Positions 1-8,875 of a stretch of DNA of 64,000 nucleotides are shown here, piece by piece. Below the pieces are notes generated by a model. The model saw nothing but the letters and a program-made list of their open reading frames with translations, did no database searches and had not been told where the DNA came from. Origin of the DNA: Bdellovibrio sp047344985 (lineage in GTDB: Bacteria; Bdellovibrionota; Bdellovibrionia; Bdellovibrionales; Bdellovibrionaceae); the NCBI RefSeq assembly GCF_047344985.1, contig NZ_CP178861.1, positions 1,736,001 to 1,800,000 of the forward strand, read 5' to 3'. Made by a program: the position numbers and the translations under genes. Every line of letters begins with the position of its first letter. Position 1 is the first letter of the stretch.

Positions 1-2070
1 AAGGCGGGCGCAAATAAGAGCATGAGTTTGGAAACACGCGAAGAAACTTTGGCGATGAACATCCAAATCCGCGCTTACAATCTTTCTCCAGAATTTAAAA
101 AGAAAGAGTACGATCCATCCCGCCGCGTAGGTTTCTTCGTTACAAAAGTTTCTAAAAAAGGCTATAGCCAAGACATCGTGAATCTTATTACGAAGTGGGA
201 TCTTTCTCCGTCTAAAGGACCTATCGTCGTGCGCGTATCATCAGCGGTTCCTCAGGAGTACGTGGGTGCTGTGACTGAAGCTGCTCTTTATTGGAATAAA
301 GTTTTTGGTCGCGATATCGTGACTGTGAAAACGGGCGTTGATCCGCAAGCGGGTCCTGAAGATCGCAGCATCTTCGTTCGTTGGATTCCTTGGTTGGATT
401 CTGGTGCCGCTTACGCTATTGGACAGTCAGACCCTCTCACAGGTGAGGTTTTGCGTGCGCAAGTCTTTATGCCTTCTGTGTTCACACGCGTGGGTTCTGC
501 GGATCTCGTGAATCTGAATGGCAACACACCAGTTGCCGCTGGTGCGATTGCTTGTGATCTGACGGAAAGCTTCAATGCGATCAATCAAATCGCTCGTGAA
601 GCCAGTGACTCTCAAAGACTGCGTCTGGCGCAAGACAGTGTTCGTGCAACTGTAGCCCACGAATTAGGTCACGCTTTGGGGCTTCGTCATAACTTCGCGG
701 GATCGTTCTCTGCGAAAGTTTCAACTAAAGAAATCTATGAGTCTGCGAAAACTTATTTAAAAGACCTCAACCATCAAGGTCTTGAGACTTCAACAAGTAT
801 CATGGACTACGTCAGTGGTATTGATGATGTTTTGATGGCGGGAAGAATCAAATACGCCGCTTTGTCTTACGATAAAATGGCGATGGACTGGGCATATTCA
901 GACAACGACAGCGCTTTAAACGAAAAAACATCTTTGTATTGCACAGATGACGATATTTCTTTAGCGAACAGTCAGTCTTTGCAAATCTATGGTTGTGAGC
1001 GCTTTGATGCCGGCAACAATCCTCTTTTAAGAAAATACCTTGATGCAAAAGGTGAAAAAGAAAATCTAACGAAAGTTCTTTTTGCTTCGATCATTGGTCG
1101 TTTGTATCCATCTGATCAGCCCACCGTTGTTGCTAATCTTGATACGGTTTTGCAAGACACGACGAAATGGGGACGCGCGAACTTAGATGCGCTGAAGTTT
1201 GTAAGCCAAGTGGTGATGGATATTTCTAAGAACAACACAGCGGCCCCTGTGTTTGCGTCTCTTGAAAATGTGAAGTCAGGTCAAGTGCTTTACTCTAAAA
1301 TGGGTATGGATGAAGCGCTGACGAAAGAGCGCGCGCGTTCTTTGGCTGAAGCAGGCGGTTATGCTTCGATGATCAACGGTCTTTGGAGAAACGCTGACGG
1401 CACGATTTCGACAAATTGGCTTGCTCAACAAATTGAAGAGCTTAAAAACAGTCCTTATCTTGCAAAAGGTAAAACTTTAGGCGGTCGTGAATACGAACTC
1501 AGTCCTGAACAGCAAGAAAAGGTCATTAAGTTCTATCAAAGCCTTCTTACAACAAATCGCAAAGTCTTAGCGGCGGGCGTGGCGGAGCTTCTGCCAAAAC
1601 TTGATGAGATGGAGCAAGACTCTAATGGCTTAACAGCTTCTATCACAGCGTTGCTACCTCGCGGTTTGTTAACTGAAGATGGTTCAGCAGCCCTGGCAAA
1701 TCTCTATCTTGATCTTGTGGCCGCCAACGAAGGTGAGCAAGTTGTTAAAGTGGGTGCGGGTCTTACGAAAGAAGTAAAAGTCGTAAAATCCTTCCTGACG
1801 GCTGAAGAAAAAGCGAAGTGGGCCAAGCTGCTTTCTTCTAAAGGATTGCGCTTTGATATGGATATGAAGAAGGCTCTTGTGCGCAAATCTCAATATGACA
1901 AGGTCAATGCATTCTTAAAAGAGATCGATGCGACTTTGGATTTAAGCACAGTGAAAAAGCCTGCGGATCTTGCTTCTCAATTGCTTCAACAAGGTCTTAT
2001 TGATTCTGCGGCTTCAAGCTGGTTGAGCAACGAGGTGAATACTCTGATGGCTCTAGAGAAAGTGATGTAA
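1..2070 (+). CDS. Secreted zinc-dependent metalloprotease, metzincin type (5' end missing)
   Basis: The reading frame is open from base 1, so the amino terminus lies outside the window. The ATG at 22 is only the first internal Met and is not a credible start. Numbered from that Met, the zinc site HELGHALGLRH covers residues 213-223 and has the extended HEXXHXXGXXH form. A Met-turn-like SIMDY follows, with Met at 261. This arrangement is that of large bacterial metzincins such as the DUF4953/DUF5117 proteins. About 400 residues follow the catalytic part, mostly helical in appearance, with no domain I recognise. It is probably exported and degrades protein, but the signal sequence cannot be seen. 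An intrinsic terminator follows at 2112. Confidence 0.85.
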   Translation, partial: KAGANKSMSLETREETLAMNIQIRAYNLSPEFKKKEYDPSRRVGFFVTKVSKKGYSQDIVNLITKWDLSPSKGPIVVRVSSAVPQEYVGAVTEAALYWNKVFGRDIVTVKTGVDPQAGPEDRSIFVRWIPWLDSGAAYAIGQSDPLTGEVLRAQVFMPSVFTRVGSADLVNLNGNTPVAAGAIACDLTESFNAINQIAREASDSQRLRLAQDSVRATVAHELGHALGLRHNFAGSFSAKVSTKEIYESAKTYLKDLNHQGLETSTSIMDYVSGIDDVLMAGRIKYAALSYDKMAMDWAYSDNDSALNEKTSLYCTDDDISLANSQSLQIYGCERFDAGNNPLLRKYLDAKGEKENLTKVLFASIIGRLYPSDQPTVVANLDTVLQDTTKWGRANLDALKFVSQVVMDISKNNTAAPVFASLENVKSGQVLYSKMGMDEALTKERARSLAEAGGYASMINGLWRNADGTISTNWLAQQIEELKNSPYLAKGKTLGGREYELSPEQQEKVIKFYQSLLTTNRKVLAAGVAELLPKLDEMEQDSNGLTASITALLPRGLLTEDGSAALANLYLDLVAANEGEQVVKVGAGLTKEVKVVKSFLTAEEKAKWAKLLSSKGLRFDMDMKKALVRKSQYDKVNAFLKEIDATLDLSTVKKPADLASQLLQQGLIDSAASSWLSNEVNTLMALEKVM

Positions 2071-2111
2071 AGCTTTTAAACAGCTGATTCCCTAAAAGGT
2101 CCTTATTGCAA

Positions 2112-2144
2112 AACCCGTCTCGCACTGAGACGGGTTCTTTTTTG
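2112..2144 (+). terminator. Intrinsic terminator after the metalloprotease gene
   Basis: A perfect 10-base-pair stem (2112-2121 with 2127-2136), a five-base loop and a T-rich run at 2138-2143, starting 41 bases after the stop codon. Confidence 0.85.
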
Positions 2145-2219
2145 TGTTCCGTTTATTTTGGTTTTGGCGTGCCAACCTCTGGTCCACCTCTTGCCTATAC
2201 AGTGGGTATGGAGGCATTT

Positions 2220-2882
2220 ATGAAAACATCTTTCTTTAACAAATCAATGATGGGAGTCTTGGTTGCATTGGCTCTATCCTTGTCGGCTTGTGGCAAGAAA
2301 GATAGCAGTGCAGTGAGAGTTGCAGGTCGCGGGACTCCAACAGGAGTTTCACAAAGCGGTGGAACGACTCCAAACACGTGCGGTAATGCCAACATGACTT
2401 GGGGTAAGATCTACGATCCTTACGCTTCCTCAGCTTTTGAATCACAAGTGAAGGGTTTTGTCTCTGCGACGTTAGATCCACAAAGCTTGGGTACAATCAG
2501 CGGTAATATTAATGACAAAACAGGTATCGACTTTAGCGGTTCATTTCAATTCGACACTGCTGGTAAGTTGATTCCGGCTTCTTCAACAGTTGTGATTAAG
2601 ATTTTCGACTCTTTTGTGGGGCAAGTTTACAACGGACAAACAATCGTTCCTTATGTTGTTGAGTTTAAACAAGCCAGCGAAGGCATGATTGATCGCAATA
2701 CGCGTCAAATCCAAGTTAGGTTTAAAGACAGCTACGGCGAGATCATCTTCCAAGGTCAATATGACAACACGACAGTCCAAGGCACTGTTCAATATCAGAA
2801 CTACACGGCAGTAAACGGTTACCAACCAGCAGCCGGCACTCTTGGCAGCTTCAGAGCTTACACTTGCGCTCTTATTAAATAA
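2220..2882 (+). CDS. Small lipoprotein of unknown function
   Basis: The frame is open further upstream, but the start at 2220 is preferred. It has a GGAGG ribosome site seven bases upstream and begins a clean lipoprotein signal, with a hydrophobic stretch followed by LSAC, so Cys would be lipidated at about residue 24. The mature protein is about 196 residues, starts with a Ser/Gly/Thr-rich linker and contains two more cysteines (CGNANMTW near the start and TCALIK at the end) that may form a disulfide. I recognise no domain. It stands alone between a terminator and the next operon. Expected location is the inner face of the outer membrane or the periplasm. Confidence 0.8.
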   Translation: MKTSFFNKSMMGVLVALALSLSACGKKDSSAVRVAGRGTPTGVSQSGGTTPNTCGNANMTWGKIYDPYASSAFESQVKGFVSATLDPQSLGTISGNINDKTGIDFSGSFQFDTAGKLIPASSTVVIKIFDSFVGQVYNGQTIVPYVVEFKQASEGMIDRNTRQIQVRFKDSYGEIIFQGQYDNTTVQGTVQYQNYTAVNGYQPAAGTLGSFRAYTCALIK

Positions 2883-2901
2883 GCGGCGCGTCTTGATTCA
2901 C

Positions 2902-2926
2902 CCCCTATCCAGTTCAAAGATAGGGG
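2902..2926 (+). other. Hairpin ending two bases before a start codon
   Basis: CCCCTATC (2902-2909) pairs perfectly with GATAGGGG (2919-2926) across a nine-base loop. The AGGGGA that would serve as ribosome site for the gene at 2928 lies in the 3' arm. There is no T run, so it is a poor terminator for the lipoprotein gene upstream. It may instead limit translation of the following operon. Confidence 0.5.
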
Positions 2927-2927
2927 A

Positions 2928-4022
2928 ATGCCTCAACGTTTCATCTTTGACTCTTCTATTTTAAATTCTGTTGTTGGGGGGCATTCGGCCATCGAAATCC
3001 CCAAACTCAACATTCATACGCTAGAGGCGGCCAGTTCCTTTCTTCTCAGTTATGGATTTGATGTCACTCGTGAGAGTGATTTAGAGAAGCTCTGGTACTA
3101 TCATCGTCGCGCTTTGGTGTTGATGCTAGAAAAGCTGGGCTTTCAAGATTCAGAGCTTCCTGAAGTCTTTAGAGACCGCAAGGGACTTTCTGATATCCGC
3201 CAGCTTTTGATCTATGCAAGCTCACAGAACCCTGATGAGAAGGAATTGCAGCGCTGGGCGTGTGCTATTCTTCGTTGTATGCACGTTTTTGTTCATGCAG
3301 AGAACGATCTTTTTAGTTCCTTCTCGGAAGAGATTCAGTCGCAGATTCTGACTCCATTTCAAGATTGCATTCGTCATGACGGGACGACTCATCGTACGTT
3401 CTTGCAAAGTTCTCACATGGAAAACATGGAGCCGATTGAGCTTTTAGGTTTTGAAGTAAAACCTTTTAAAACCTCTTCAAGCACGGTGATTAAGCTTTTG
3501 GCAAAACCCGATGCCTTGGCGATGAAGATTTTTGATAAGCTGGGTGTTCGTTTTATCACACGCAACCTTTTTGATACTTTCCAAGTTGTGCGCTTCCTGA
3601 TTCGTGAAAACGTAATCAGTTTTCCGCACATCATGCCGGATCAAAGCTCTAACAACTTGTATCCCGTAAGCTTGTTCATGGAAGTGTGTGATGATCTGGC
3701 TCATCGCCTCGATACTTTGGATGAAAAGAGCATTCAAAAAGCGTTTGATCAAAAACTTGCAGAGCAAGGCGAGAACGTAAAGTTCTTAAGAAAAGAAAAT
3801 TTCTTTTCTGGCGAAGACTATCGTTTTATTAAATTTATCTCGCGTAAATTGATTCACATCAAGCCGACGGCGGGAAAAGAAGAATTTAGTTTCTTTTATC
3901 CTTTCGAAGTGCAAATCATGGATCAAGCCGCACATCAAAAAATTTTGTCGGGGCCTTCGGAACATCAGGCTTACAAGGAAAGACAAAGATTGGCGGCGCG
4001 TAAGCGTCTGTTCCCTGAATAG
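2928..4022 (+). CDS. Conserved protein (TIGR04552-like) resembling the RelA/SpoT synthetase fold
   Basis: A 364-residue soluble protein without a signal peptide. I believe it belongs to the TIGR04552 type found in Bdellovibrio and myxobacteria; that is recall, not a search. The C-terminal half follows the motif order of (p)ppGpp synthetases: a Lys-rich segment, then DKLGVRFI (Asp203, Arg208), then DTFQVVRFL, then SGEDYRFIKF, then FEVQIMDQAAHQ (Glu327), then HQAYKER. RelA has corresponding D.xAVRI, D-CY, GYxSIH, VEIQIRT and H-x2-YK elements. The N-terminal 170 residues are helical and unassigned. It begins an operon, nine bases before a PlsC-like gene. Enzymatic activity is not shown; it could be a degenerate or differently specific nucleotidyltransferase. 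Confidence 0.65.
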   Translation: MPQRFIFDSSILNSVVGGHSAIEIPKLNIHTLEAASSFLLSYGFDVTRESDLEKLWYYHRRALVLMLEKLGFQDSELPEVFRDRKGLSDIRQLLIYASSQNPDEKELQRWACAILRCMHVFVHAENDLFSSFSEEIQSQILTPFQDCIRHDGTTHRTFLQSSHMENMEPIELLGFEVKPFKTSSSTVIKLLAKPDALAMKIFDKLGVRFITRNLFDTFQVVRFLIRENVISFPHIMPDQSSNNLYPVSLFMEVCDDLAHRLDTLDEKSIQKAFDQKLAEQGENVKFLRKENFFSGEDYRFIKFISRKLIHIKPTAGKEEFSFFYPFEVQIMDQAAHQKILSGPSEHQAYKERQRLAARKRLFPE

Positions 4023-4031
4023 AGTTATTAT

Positions 4032-4772
4032 ATGTTTTGGAAGTTGCTTTCGTATCCTCGTTCTTTATTGGCGCTCATCTGGTTTCCTATTCACACAATG
4101 CTTTGTGCGACGGCTTTGATTATTGTGAATCTCACAATGAACAACCGTCCTTTGGAAGATCACATTGTTGAGTTCTGGACTCGCAATGCCTGTCGGATGT
4201 TTGGTGTGAAGGTCGTCGTAAAAGGTCTAGAGAATCGTCCTTCTGGAGGATTCTTATACGTGTTTAATCACACAAGCTTCTTTGATATTTTTGCGATGAA
4301 TGGATACTTGGGAAGTTTCCGATTTGGTGCAAAGATTGAACTTTTCAAAATTCCTGTATTTGGACCAGCCATGCGTCGTGCGGGAATTTTGCCAATTGCC
4401 CGTGAACGTCGCGAAGAGGTCTTTAAAGTTTATCAGGCGGCAGAAGCGCGTATCAAAGCCGGGGAGCGGTTTGCATTAGCCCCCGAGGGAACTCGTCAAA
4501 ACAGCGAGCGTTTAGGAAACTTTAAATCGGGTCCTTTTATTTTTGCTATCAATGCGAAAGCGCCCATCGTCCCTGTGATTGTCAAAGGAGCGGCTGCGAT
4601 TTTACCAAAAGGGCACACAGTTCCCAACTGGGGTGTGTGGAGTCGAACGGTTACGTTGCAGGTCTTGCCGCCCATTGATCCTACCGAGTATACTATTGAA
4701 CAAAGACCTCAGTTGCAGGAACGTGTTCGTAAAGTGATGGAGCCCTACTTTCAAGAGGACAGTACTCAGTAG
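4032..4772 (+). CDS. plsC: 1-acyl-sn-glycerol-3-phosphate acyltransferase family (PlsC-like)
   Basis: A membrane-associated acyltransferase that would add the second acyl chain in phosphatidic acid synthesis. It shows the catalytic NHTSFFD block (His80, Asp85), the substrate-binding PEGTR block (Glu152 to Arg155), and the later PIVPVIVKG strand. One or two hydrophobic segments lie in the first 35 residues. At 246 residues it matches the family. It lies nine bases after the RelA/SpoT-like gene and 17 bases before the Mpo1-like gene, so the three are probably co-transcribed. Several PlsC paralogues are common in this group, so the exact acyl acceptor is uncertain. Confidence 0.85.
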   Translation: MFWKLLSYPRSLLALIWFPIHTMLCATALIIVNLTMNNRPLEDHIVEFWTRNACRMFGVKVVVKGLENRPSGGFLYVFNHTSFFDIFAMNGYLGSFRFGAKIELFKIPVFGPAMRRAGILPIARERREEVFKVYQAAEARIKAGERFALAPEGTRQNSERLGNFKSGPFIFAINAKAPIVPVIVKGAAAILPKGHTVPNWGVWSRTVTLQVLPPIDPTEYTIEQRPQLQERVRKVMEPYFQEDSTQ

Positions 4773-4789
4773 TTTTTTAAGGAGTGCTT

Positions 4790-5083
4790 ATGACGACATT
4801 TAAAGAGTTTTGGCCTTTTTATTTGCAAGAGCACTCCCACCCCATCAATCGTCGATTGCATTTTGTCGGCACTCTTTGTGTTCATCTCGTTTTGCTTTAT
4901 GCACTCTTAACTCAAGAATGGATGGCGCTTTGGCTTTTGCCAGTGATTGGTTACGGCTTTGCTTGGGTGGGGCACTTCGGTGTCGAAAAAAACAGACCCG
5001 CGACATTTAAACATCCTTGGTGGTCCCTTATGGGGGATTTCAAAATGTTTTATTCGATGTGCGCGGGTAAGCTCTGGAAGTAA
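4790..5083 (+). CDS. Mpo1-like (DUF962) membrane protein
   Basis: A 97-residue protein with two hydrophobic segments (about residues 27-40 and 45-62). The family features are EHSHPINRRLHFVG near the start and WVGHFGVEKNRPATFKHPWW in the second half, giving histidines 15, 17, 24, 62 and 75. Yeast Mpo1 of this family uses conserved histidines and Fe(II) to oxidise 2-hydroxy fatty acids; whether this protein does the same is inference. The ATG at 4790 is chosen because AAGGAG sits five bases upstream; an in-frame GTG at 4784 overlaps that site. The stop codon abuts the stop of the convergent protease gene. Confidence 0.85.
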   Translation: MTTFKEFWPFYLQEHSHPINRRLHFVGTLCVHLVLLYALLTQEWMALWLLPVIGYGFAWVGHFGVEKNRPATFKHPWWSLMGDFKMFYSMCAGKLWK

Positions 5084-5944
5084 TTAAAAATCCGTTCCTT
5101 CGGCAACAGCTTTCTTCGTGAGAAGGCTCAGCCTATTTTTTTGAATCCAATCTGCATAAAATTGAACGTTGATGTAAAGACCGCGATCAATGCACAGATT
5201 GCGTTCTTCTGCAGGAACTTCAGGATTAAAAAATGTTCTTGAGGCAATGCCGACAACATATGTTTTGTTATCAATTGAAGCTATCGCCGGACCACCGGAG
5301 TCACCTTGGCAAAATCCTTTTCCTTGGTTTTGTGTCACGATAAAAGAAGTTGAAGTGGTCACGTAATTTTGAACATCGAGAGTCGCCGTACGCAGAACGC
5401 CGAGGTGACCAGGGAACGCAGGACGTCCATCCGAACGACCGTAGCCTGCCGCGATGACTTGAGTCAGATGTAAATCGGCATCTTTTTCTGGGAGATTCAT
5501 AATCTCAATATCTTTTGGAAGTTCTTGCTCTAAAAGAATCAACGCCACGTCTGCGTTCTTATTGCCAGTGATATAATCCGGGTGAACCACCACATCGGTT
5601 CCGCGAATGGAAATACTTTCTCCTTGGTTGTTCTTAAGAAGAATCATATGCGATGGCGGAGAGTTTGAAATAATACAGTGAGCGGCGGTGAGGATCACCG
5701 ACGGAGCAATAGCGCTCGCTGTACATTGCGAAGAAATCGGCTTTTGCTCGACTCCATCGACGGGAGATCTTTGATAACGGATTTTAAAATTCAAAGCTTG
5801 GCGAGTGATGATATTATCTTCTGGAACATCTTCGCCTCCGACAATTCCGTTGCTTTCCTCATGTTCTATTGTGCTTTGGGAAGAGGCCACTTTGTCCTGG
5901 CATCCCAACATCGCAAGAATTAGAAAGCAAAAAAGCACTCTCAT
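5084..5944 (-). CDS. Trypsin-like serine protease, lipoprotein
   Basis: An S1-family endopeptidase with all three catalytic residues: His89 in LTAAHC, Asp132 in NADVALI and Ser216 in CQGDSGGP. IVGGED at 34-39 matches the trypsin activation site, so cleavage after Gly33 or its equivalent would give the new N terminus. The leader ends in AMLGC, so Cys15 should be lipidated and the enzyme anchored to a membrane with a short Ser/Glu-rich linker. Four other cysteines could make two disulfides. It is a single gene, with AGGAGA before the ATG, convergent with the Mpo1-like gene. It probably acts on prey or self-envelope proteins. Confidence 0.92.
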   Translation of the reverse strand: MRVLFCFLILAMLGCQDKVASSQSTIEHEESNGIVGGEDVPEDNIITRQALNFKIRYQRSPVDGVEQKPISSQCTASAIAPSVILTAAHCIISNSPPSHMILLKNNQGESISIRGTDVVVHPDYITGNKNADVALILLEQELPKDIEIMNLPEKDADLHLTQVIAAGYGRSDGRPAFPGHLGVLRTATLDVQNYVTTSTSFIVTQNQGKGFCQGDSGGPAIASIDNKTYVVGIASRTFFNPEVPAEERNLCIDRGLYINVQFYADWIQKNRLSLLTKKAVAEGTDF

Positions 5945-6213
5945 GTCATTTCTCCTGTCACTGAGCCCAAAAATGGGACCGCATTACTATTCAATAACAA
6001 TATATCCGTGTTGATCGCACACTCCGGAAAACATTGCTGGAATAATGCCAGTGATGTTCGTCGATAATTTTCGAACGAGGACAATAAGTGGTCTTTTTTC
6101 AAGGGTTTGACAGCCTTCATGCTCTGAGCGTGCGTTTAAGGCTTTGATAGCGTTGGCGAGATTCTTGGAAGGAAAGATTTAAGGTCTAACTTCAAAAAAG
6201 AAAGAGTGTTCCT
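5945..6213. other. Intergenic region between divergent genes
   Basis: A 269-base gap that must hold the promoters of the protease (leftward) and the secreted protein (rightward). A consensus TTGACA lies at 6107-6112 on the plus strand, but I see no good -10 at the right distance. No RNA gene or convincing small gene was found. Confidence 0.4.
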
Positions 6214-8046
6214 ATGAAACACCTAAAAAGAATCACGGCGTCCGTTTTACTGCTATCGACTTCTACTGTGTGGGCACAAGAGAAGCTGGATACTCAGATG
6301 CGCGATCTTGAAAGAGTTTTTTCTGAAAACGATCAAAAGTACGAGCAAAAATATGGGCAAGAGCAAAAAGAGGGAACCCGTCATTTTGATTCTTATTTCT
6401 ACTACGAAACCGAACCTGAAGGAGAGTACGTTGATGTGACGGCCTTTAGTATCAACGATACCTTTAAAGGCCGCCTTATAGAATACAACAGAGTGGTGGA
6501 TCTTTATAAAGCTGCCTTTGGGCTGGATAACCAAACTTTTTCTAAAGCGAGATCTTACAATGAAAGTTTAAGTCTGCTTTCTCAACAGGCTTCGTCGTTG
6601 ACTCAAGATCAAAAACTTTTGTTCTTATCTTTGTCGGGATCTCGTTTGTCTGGATTTTACTCGCAAAGTGAATCTAATAAAAATACCTCTGAAGAGCTTT
6701 TTCAAAATTCTTTGTCTTCCGGAAATGAAGGCGGCATTTGCGGTGATATTCACAAGTACCTCGCAGGACAGGCCAAAGCTTTGGGATTTACGGATGTCGG
6801 GCTTCATACGGGGATATGGCAAAAAGATAAGAAGGGCCAGGATTCCGGCGGACATTTTATCTATCACTTTAGAGATCCAAAAACCGGTGAATACTATATT
6901 CAAAACTATTCGCAAGTGATTAACACCGGACAAAAGAGCCAGCAGAGTATGCTCGAAGTCAGCAATCGTGTTTTAGGTCCTTTGGTGGGAACCGTTTATA
7001 CTGAAGGAAATCGTGGTGATTTTCATGCGTACATTCCACAGACGTCTCTGTGGATTCAAGAAGGCCTTAAAGAACTTGCGTATGCGGGAAAAGAGGATTC
7101 GATTTTACAAATGCGCATTGGCAATCAAAGCAACTCCGTGGGTATGCAAGTCGTAAAGCAAGACGCCAGTGGTTCTTACTTACGGGCTTTTATGCTTCAT
7201 CAAAAATATTCTTCAGAAGAAGGCGTGTATCAGTTTTCAGGAGCCGGGCTTGCCAGTGGAGCTAGTGTCAGTATCTATACGGACACTCTGGTTGATGAAT
7301 TCGGCCTTTCTGCTCGCGGCTATGTGGCAGCAGGACAAGTGGGCGCTCCCACAATCAACAATGAGATGGAGTGGGAACAAAAACAAAGAAATGTCTTTTT
7401 AAGCAATATGCAAGTCCGAGGTACTGCCAGAGTGAATCGCACGACAGGACGAGTGGAGTTAGAAACATCGAGCATTGATCGCAATCTTAAGAGTCCAAAA
7501 GACATGAGTGCTCCTGATATGAGCGTTAAAGTAGGTTCCAGTTACTCATCTGGAAGTGTGACAGTTGATCATGAACGCACGTACCGCCGCGTGAAGGATG
7601 GACACTACTCATCGACTTCAAAATGGGTGACCGAGTCCGACAAGATTTCTTTGATTTTCGATAAACAGATCGGAAAAGTTTATTTGCTCGTGCGCGGTGA
7701 ATTGTATTTATTTGAAGGCGTTGAAACTATGGCCGCACAAGCCGTAAAGAATGCCGTGGAAGCGTCTTATCCTGCAGGAAGTCTTGGCGAAGTTTATATC
7801 GCTATGGATGTTGCTAAAGTTGTAGGAAATAAATCGGGCGATCCATTCTATGATATCCCGGCATCTTCGGAATTTAAGGTGGGATTAAAAAGGGATTTCG
7901 CAAAATTTGTTCAAGCGGGAGCTGAAGTCTCTTATCGCAAAGGGCGAAGAGTTTATCCGTTATACAAGGAGGAAATCTCTCCGGGCCTCGAAAGCGACAA
8001 CGCAAAAGGCTTCGGCGGTCTGATTTGGATGAGTTTAAAATGGTGA
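6214..8046 (+). CDS. Large secreted protein with a transglutaminase-like Cys-His-Asn pattern
   Basis: A 610-residue protein with a signal peptide ending in VWAQ (about residue 22). It matches no family I know by name. Residues 170-235 have the layout of a transglutaminase or cysteine-protease core: GGICGDIH (Cys176) starting a helix, GGHFIYHF (His214) and YYIQNYSQ (Asn231, where the third catalytic residue is usually Asp). The last 200 residues alternate polar and hydrophobic residues and end in aromatic KW, as many outer-membrane beta proteins do. A catalytic domain joined to a surface-anchoring barrel is therefore possible. It stands alone, divergent from the trypsin-like gene. Confidence 0.7.
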   Translation: MKHLKRITASVLLLSTSTVWAQEKLDTQMRDLERVFSENDQKYEQKYGQEQKEGTRHFDSYFYYETEPEGEYVDVTAFSINDTFKGRLIEYNRVVDLYKAAFGLDNQTFSKARSYNESLSLLSQQASSLTQDQKLLFLSLSGSRLSGFYSQSESNKNTSEELFQNSLSSGNEGGICGDIHKYLAGQAKALGFTDVGLHTGIWQKDKKGQDSGGHFIYHFRDPKTGEYYIQNYSQVINTGQKSQQSMLEVSNRVLGPLVGTVYTEGNRGDFHAYIPQTSLWIQEGLKELAYAGKEDSILQMRIGNQSNSVGMQVVKQDASGSYLRAFMLHQKYSSEEGVYQFSGAGLASGASVSIYTDTLVDEFGLSARGYVAAGQVGAPTINNEMEWEQKQRNVFLSNMQVRGTARVNRTTGRVELETSSIDRNLKSPKDMSAPDMSVKVGSSYSSGSVTVDHERTYRRVKDGHYSSTSKWVTESDKISLIFDKQIGKVYLLVRGELYLFEGVETMAAQAVKNAVEASYPAGSLGEVYIAMDVAKVVGNKSGDPFYDIPASSEFKVGLKRDFAKFVQAGAEVSYRKGRRVYPLYKEEISPGLESDNAKGFGGLIWMSLKW

Positions 8047-8050
8047 GTTG

Positions 8051-8875
8051 TTAGTCGGCGGTCGTGATCTTATCAGGAACGCCGAACTTCTCCATTTCCT
8101 TAATCACTGTTTTCGGAAAGACCGTGGCGTTCGGAGCCACGGTGGCTCTGCGGCCGATCTCGACTCCGCCTAGAACCTTAGCGGCAAGTCCTATGGTAGC
8201 ACCTGCACCGATTTTTAGATGATCAATGACCAGATAGCCTTTCATTCCATAGTGAGCCATCAAATAGGCAGACCCACCAATCGTCACGTAGTCACCAAGA
8301 TGAATCAAACATGGATCGGAAATGTTCGAAGAGTTAATCATGCAACCTTTTCCGATTTTCATTCCCATCGCGCGAAAGAAAAAAATGTTTAACGGTGTCG
8401 GTGTGATAAAATCTAAAACGGTGTAACGCACAAGATACGTTAAAGCATTGTGGTAAAGCCAAGGGATGGATTCTAAAGAAAACCAAGGGCCACGGTAAGG
8501 TTTTATAAATGGCAAAGCCGGGGCGTTAAGAATTGGAACAATAAGAATCAGTGTGATCACGAAAGCCACAAATCCTATGGCGACTGAGAGACCTAAAATA
8601 AAAGCTTGAAGAACGCCGTTGAATTCAGAAACCTCTGAGAGAGCCCAGCGAAAAAGATAAATCCCCGGAGTCAGCGCCGTTCCTAAGCAAATGATATAGG
8701 CGACAGCGACAGGAATAAGAACACCTAAAAATGTGGCCAGACGAAAGCGGCGAAGGAAACTTTCAATAAAACCGTAAGCGCCACCTTTGGTGGAACGTTC
8801 CGCATTGATGTCTTGGATATCTTGATGATGTGTCATGAGTTTATTGTGAATCTGCGAATGAATTCCGTCATTCAT
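8051..8875 (-). CDS. Membrane-anchored hexapeptide-repeat acyltransferase
   Basis: The C-terminal third (about 110 residues) shows left-handed beta-helix repeats: IGKGCMINSSNISDP, IHLGDYVTIGG, LKIGAGATIGLAAKVLGG, VEIGRRATVAPNA. These are typical of acyl-CoA-dependent acetyl- or acyltransferases acting on sugars or peptides, and resemble the terminal domain of Pls/PosA-type proteins. Two strong membrane segments precede it (roughly residues 45-70 and 85-120). The acceptor is unknown; a surface polysaccharide or lipid is most likely. The start is uncertain. An upstream TTG at 8917 and a downstream ATG at 8836 are also in frame, and none has a good ribosome site. It is convergent with the preceding gene, with a gap of four bases. 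Confidence 0.75.
   Translation of the reverse strand: MNDGIHSQIHNKLMTHHQDIQDINAERSTKGGAYGFIESFLRRFRLATFLGVLIPVAVAYIICLGTALTPGIYLFRWALSEVSEFNGVLQAFILGLSVAIGFVAFVITLILIVPILNAPALPFIKPYRGPWFSLESIPWLYHNALTYLVRYTVLDFITPTPLNIFFFRAMGMKIGKGCMINSSNISDPCLIHLGDYVTIGGSAYLMAHYGMKGYLVIDHLKIGAGATIGLAAKVLGGVEIGRRATVAPNATVFPKTVIKEMEKFGVPDKITTAD

Noticed and set aside
2106..2219. An N-terminal extension of the small lipoprotein
   Set aside because: It would run through the terminator of the upstream gene and hide the lipoprotein signal.
6107..6140. A sigma-70 promoter for the gene at 6214
   Set aside because: The -35 is perfect, but there is no acceptable -10 at 16-18 bases.
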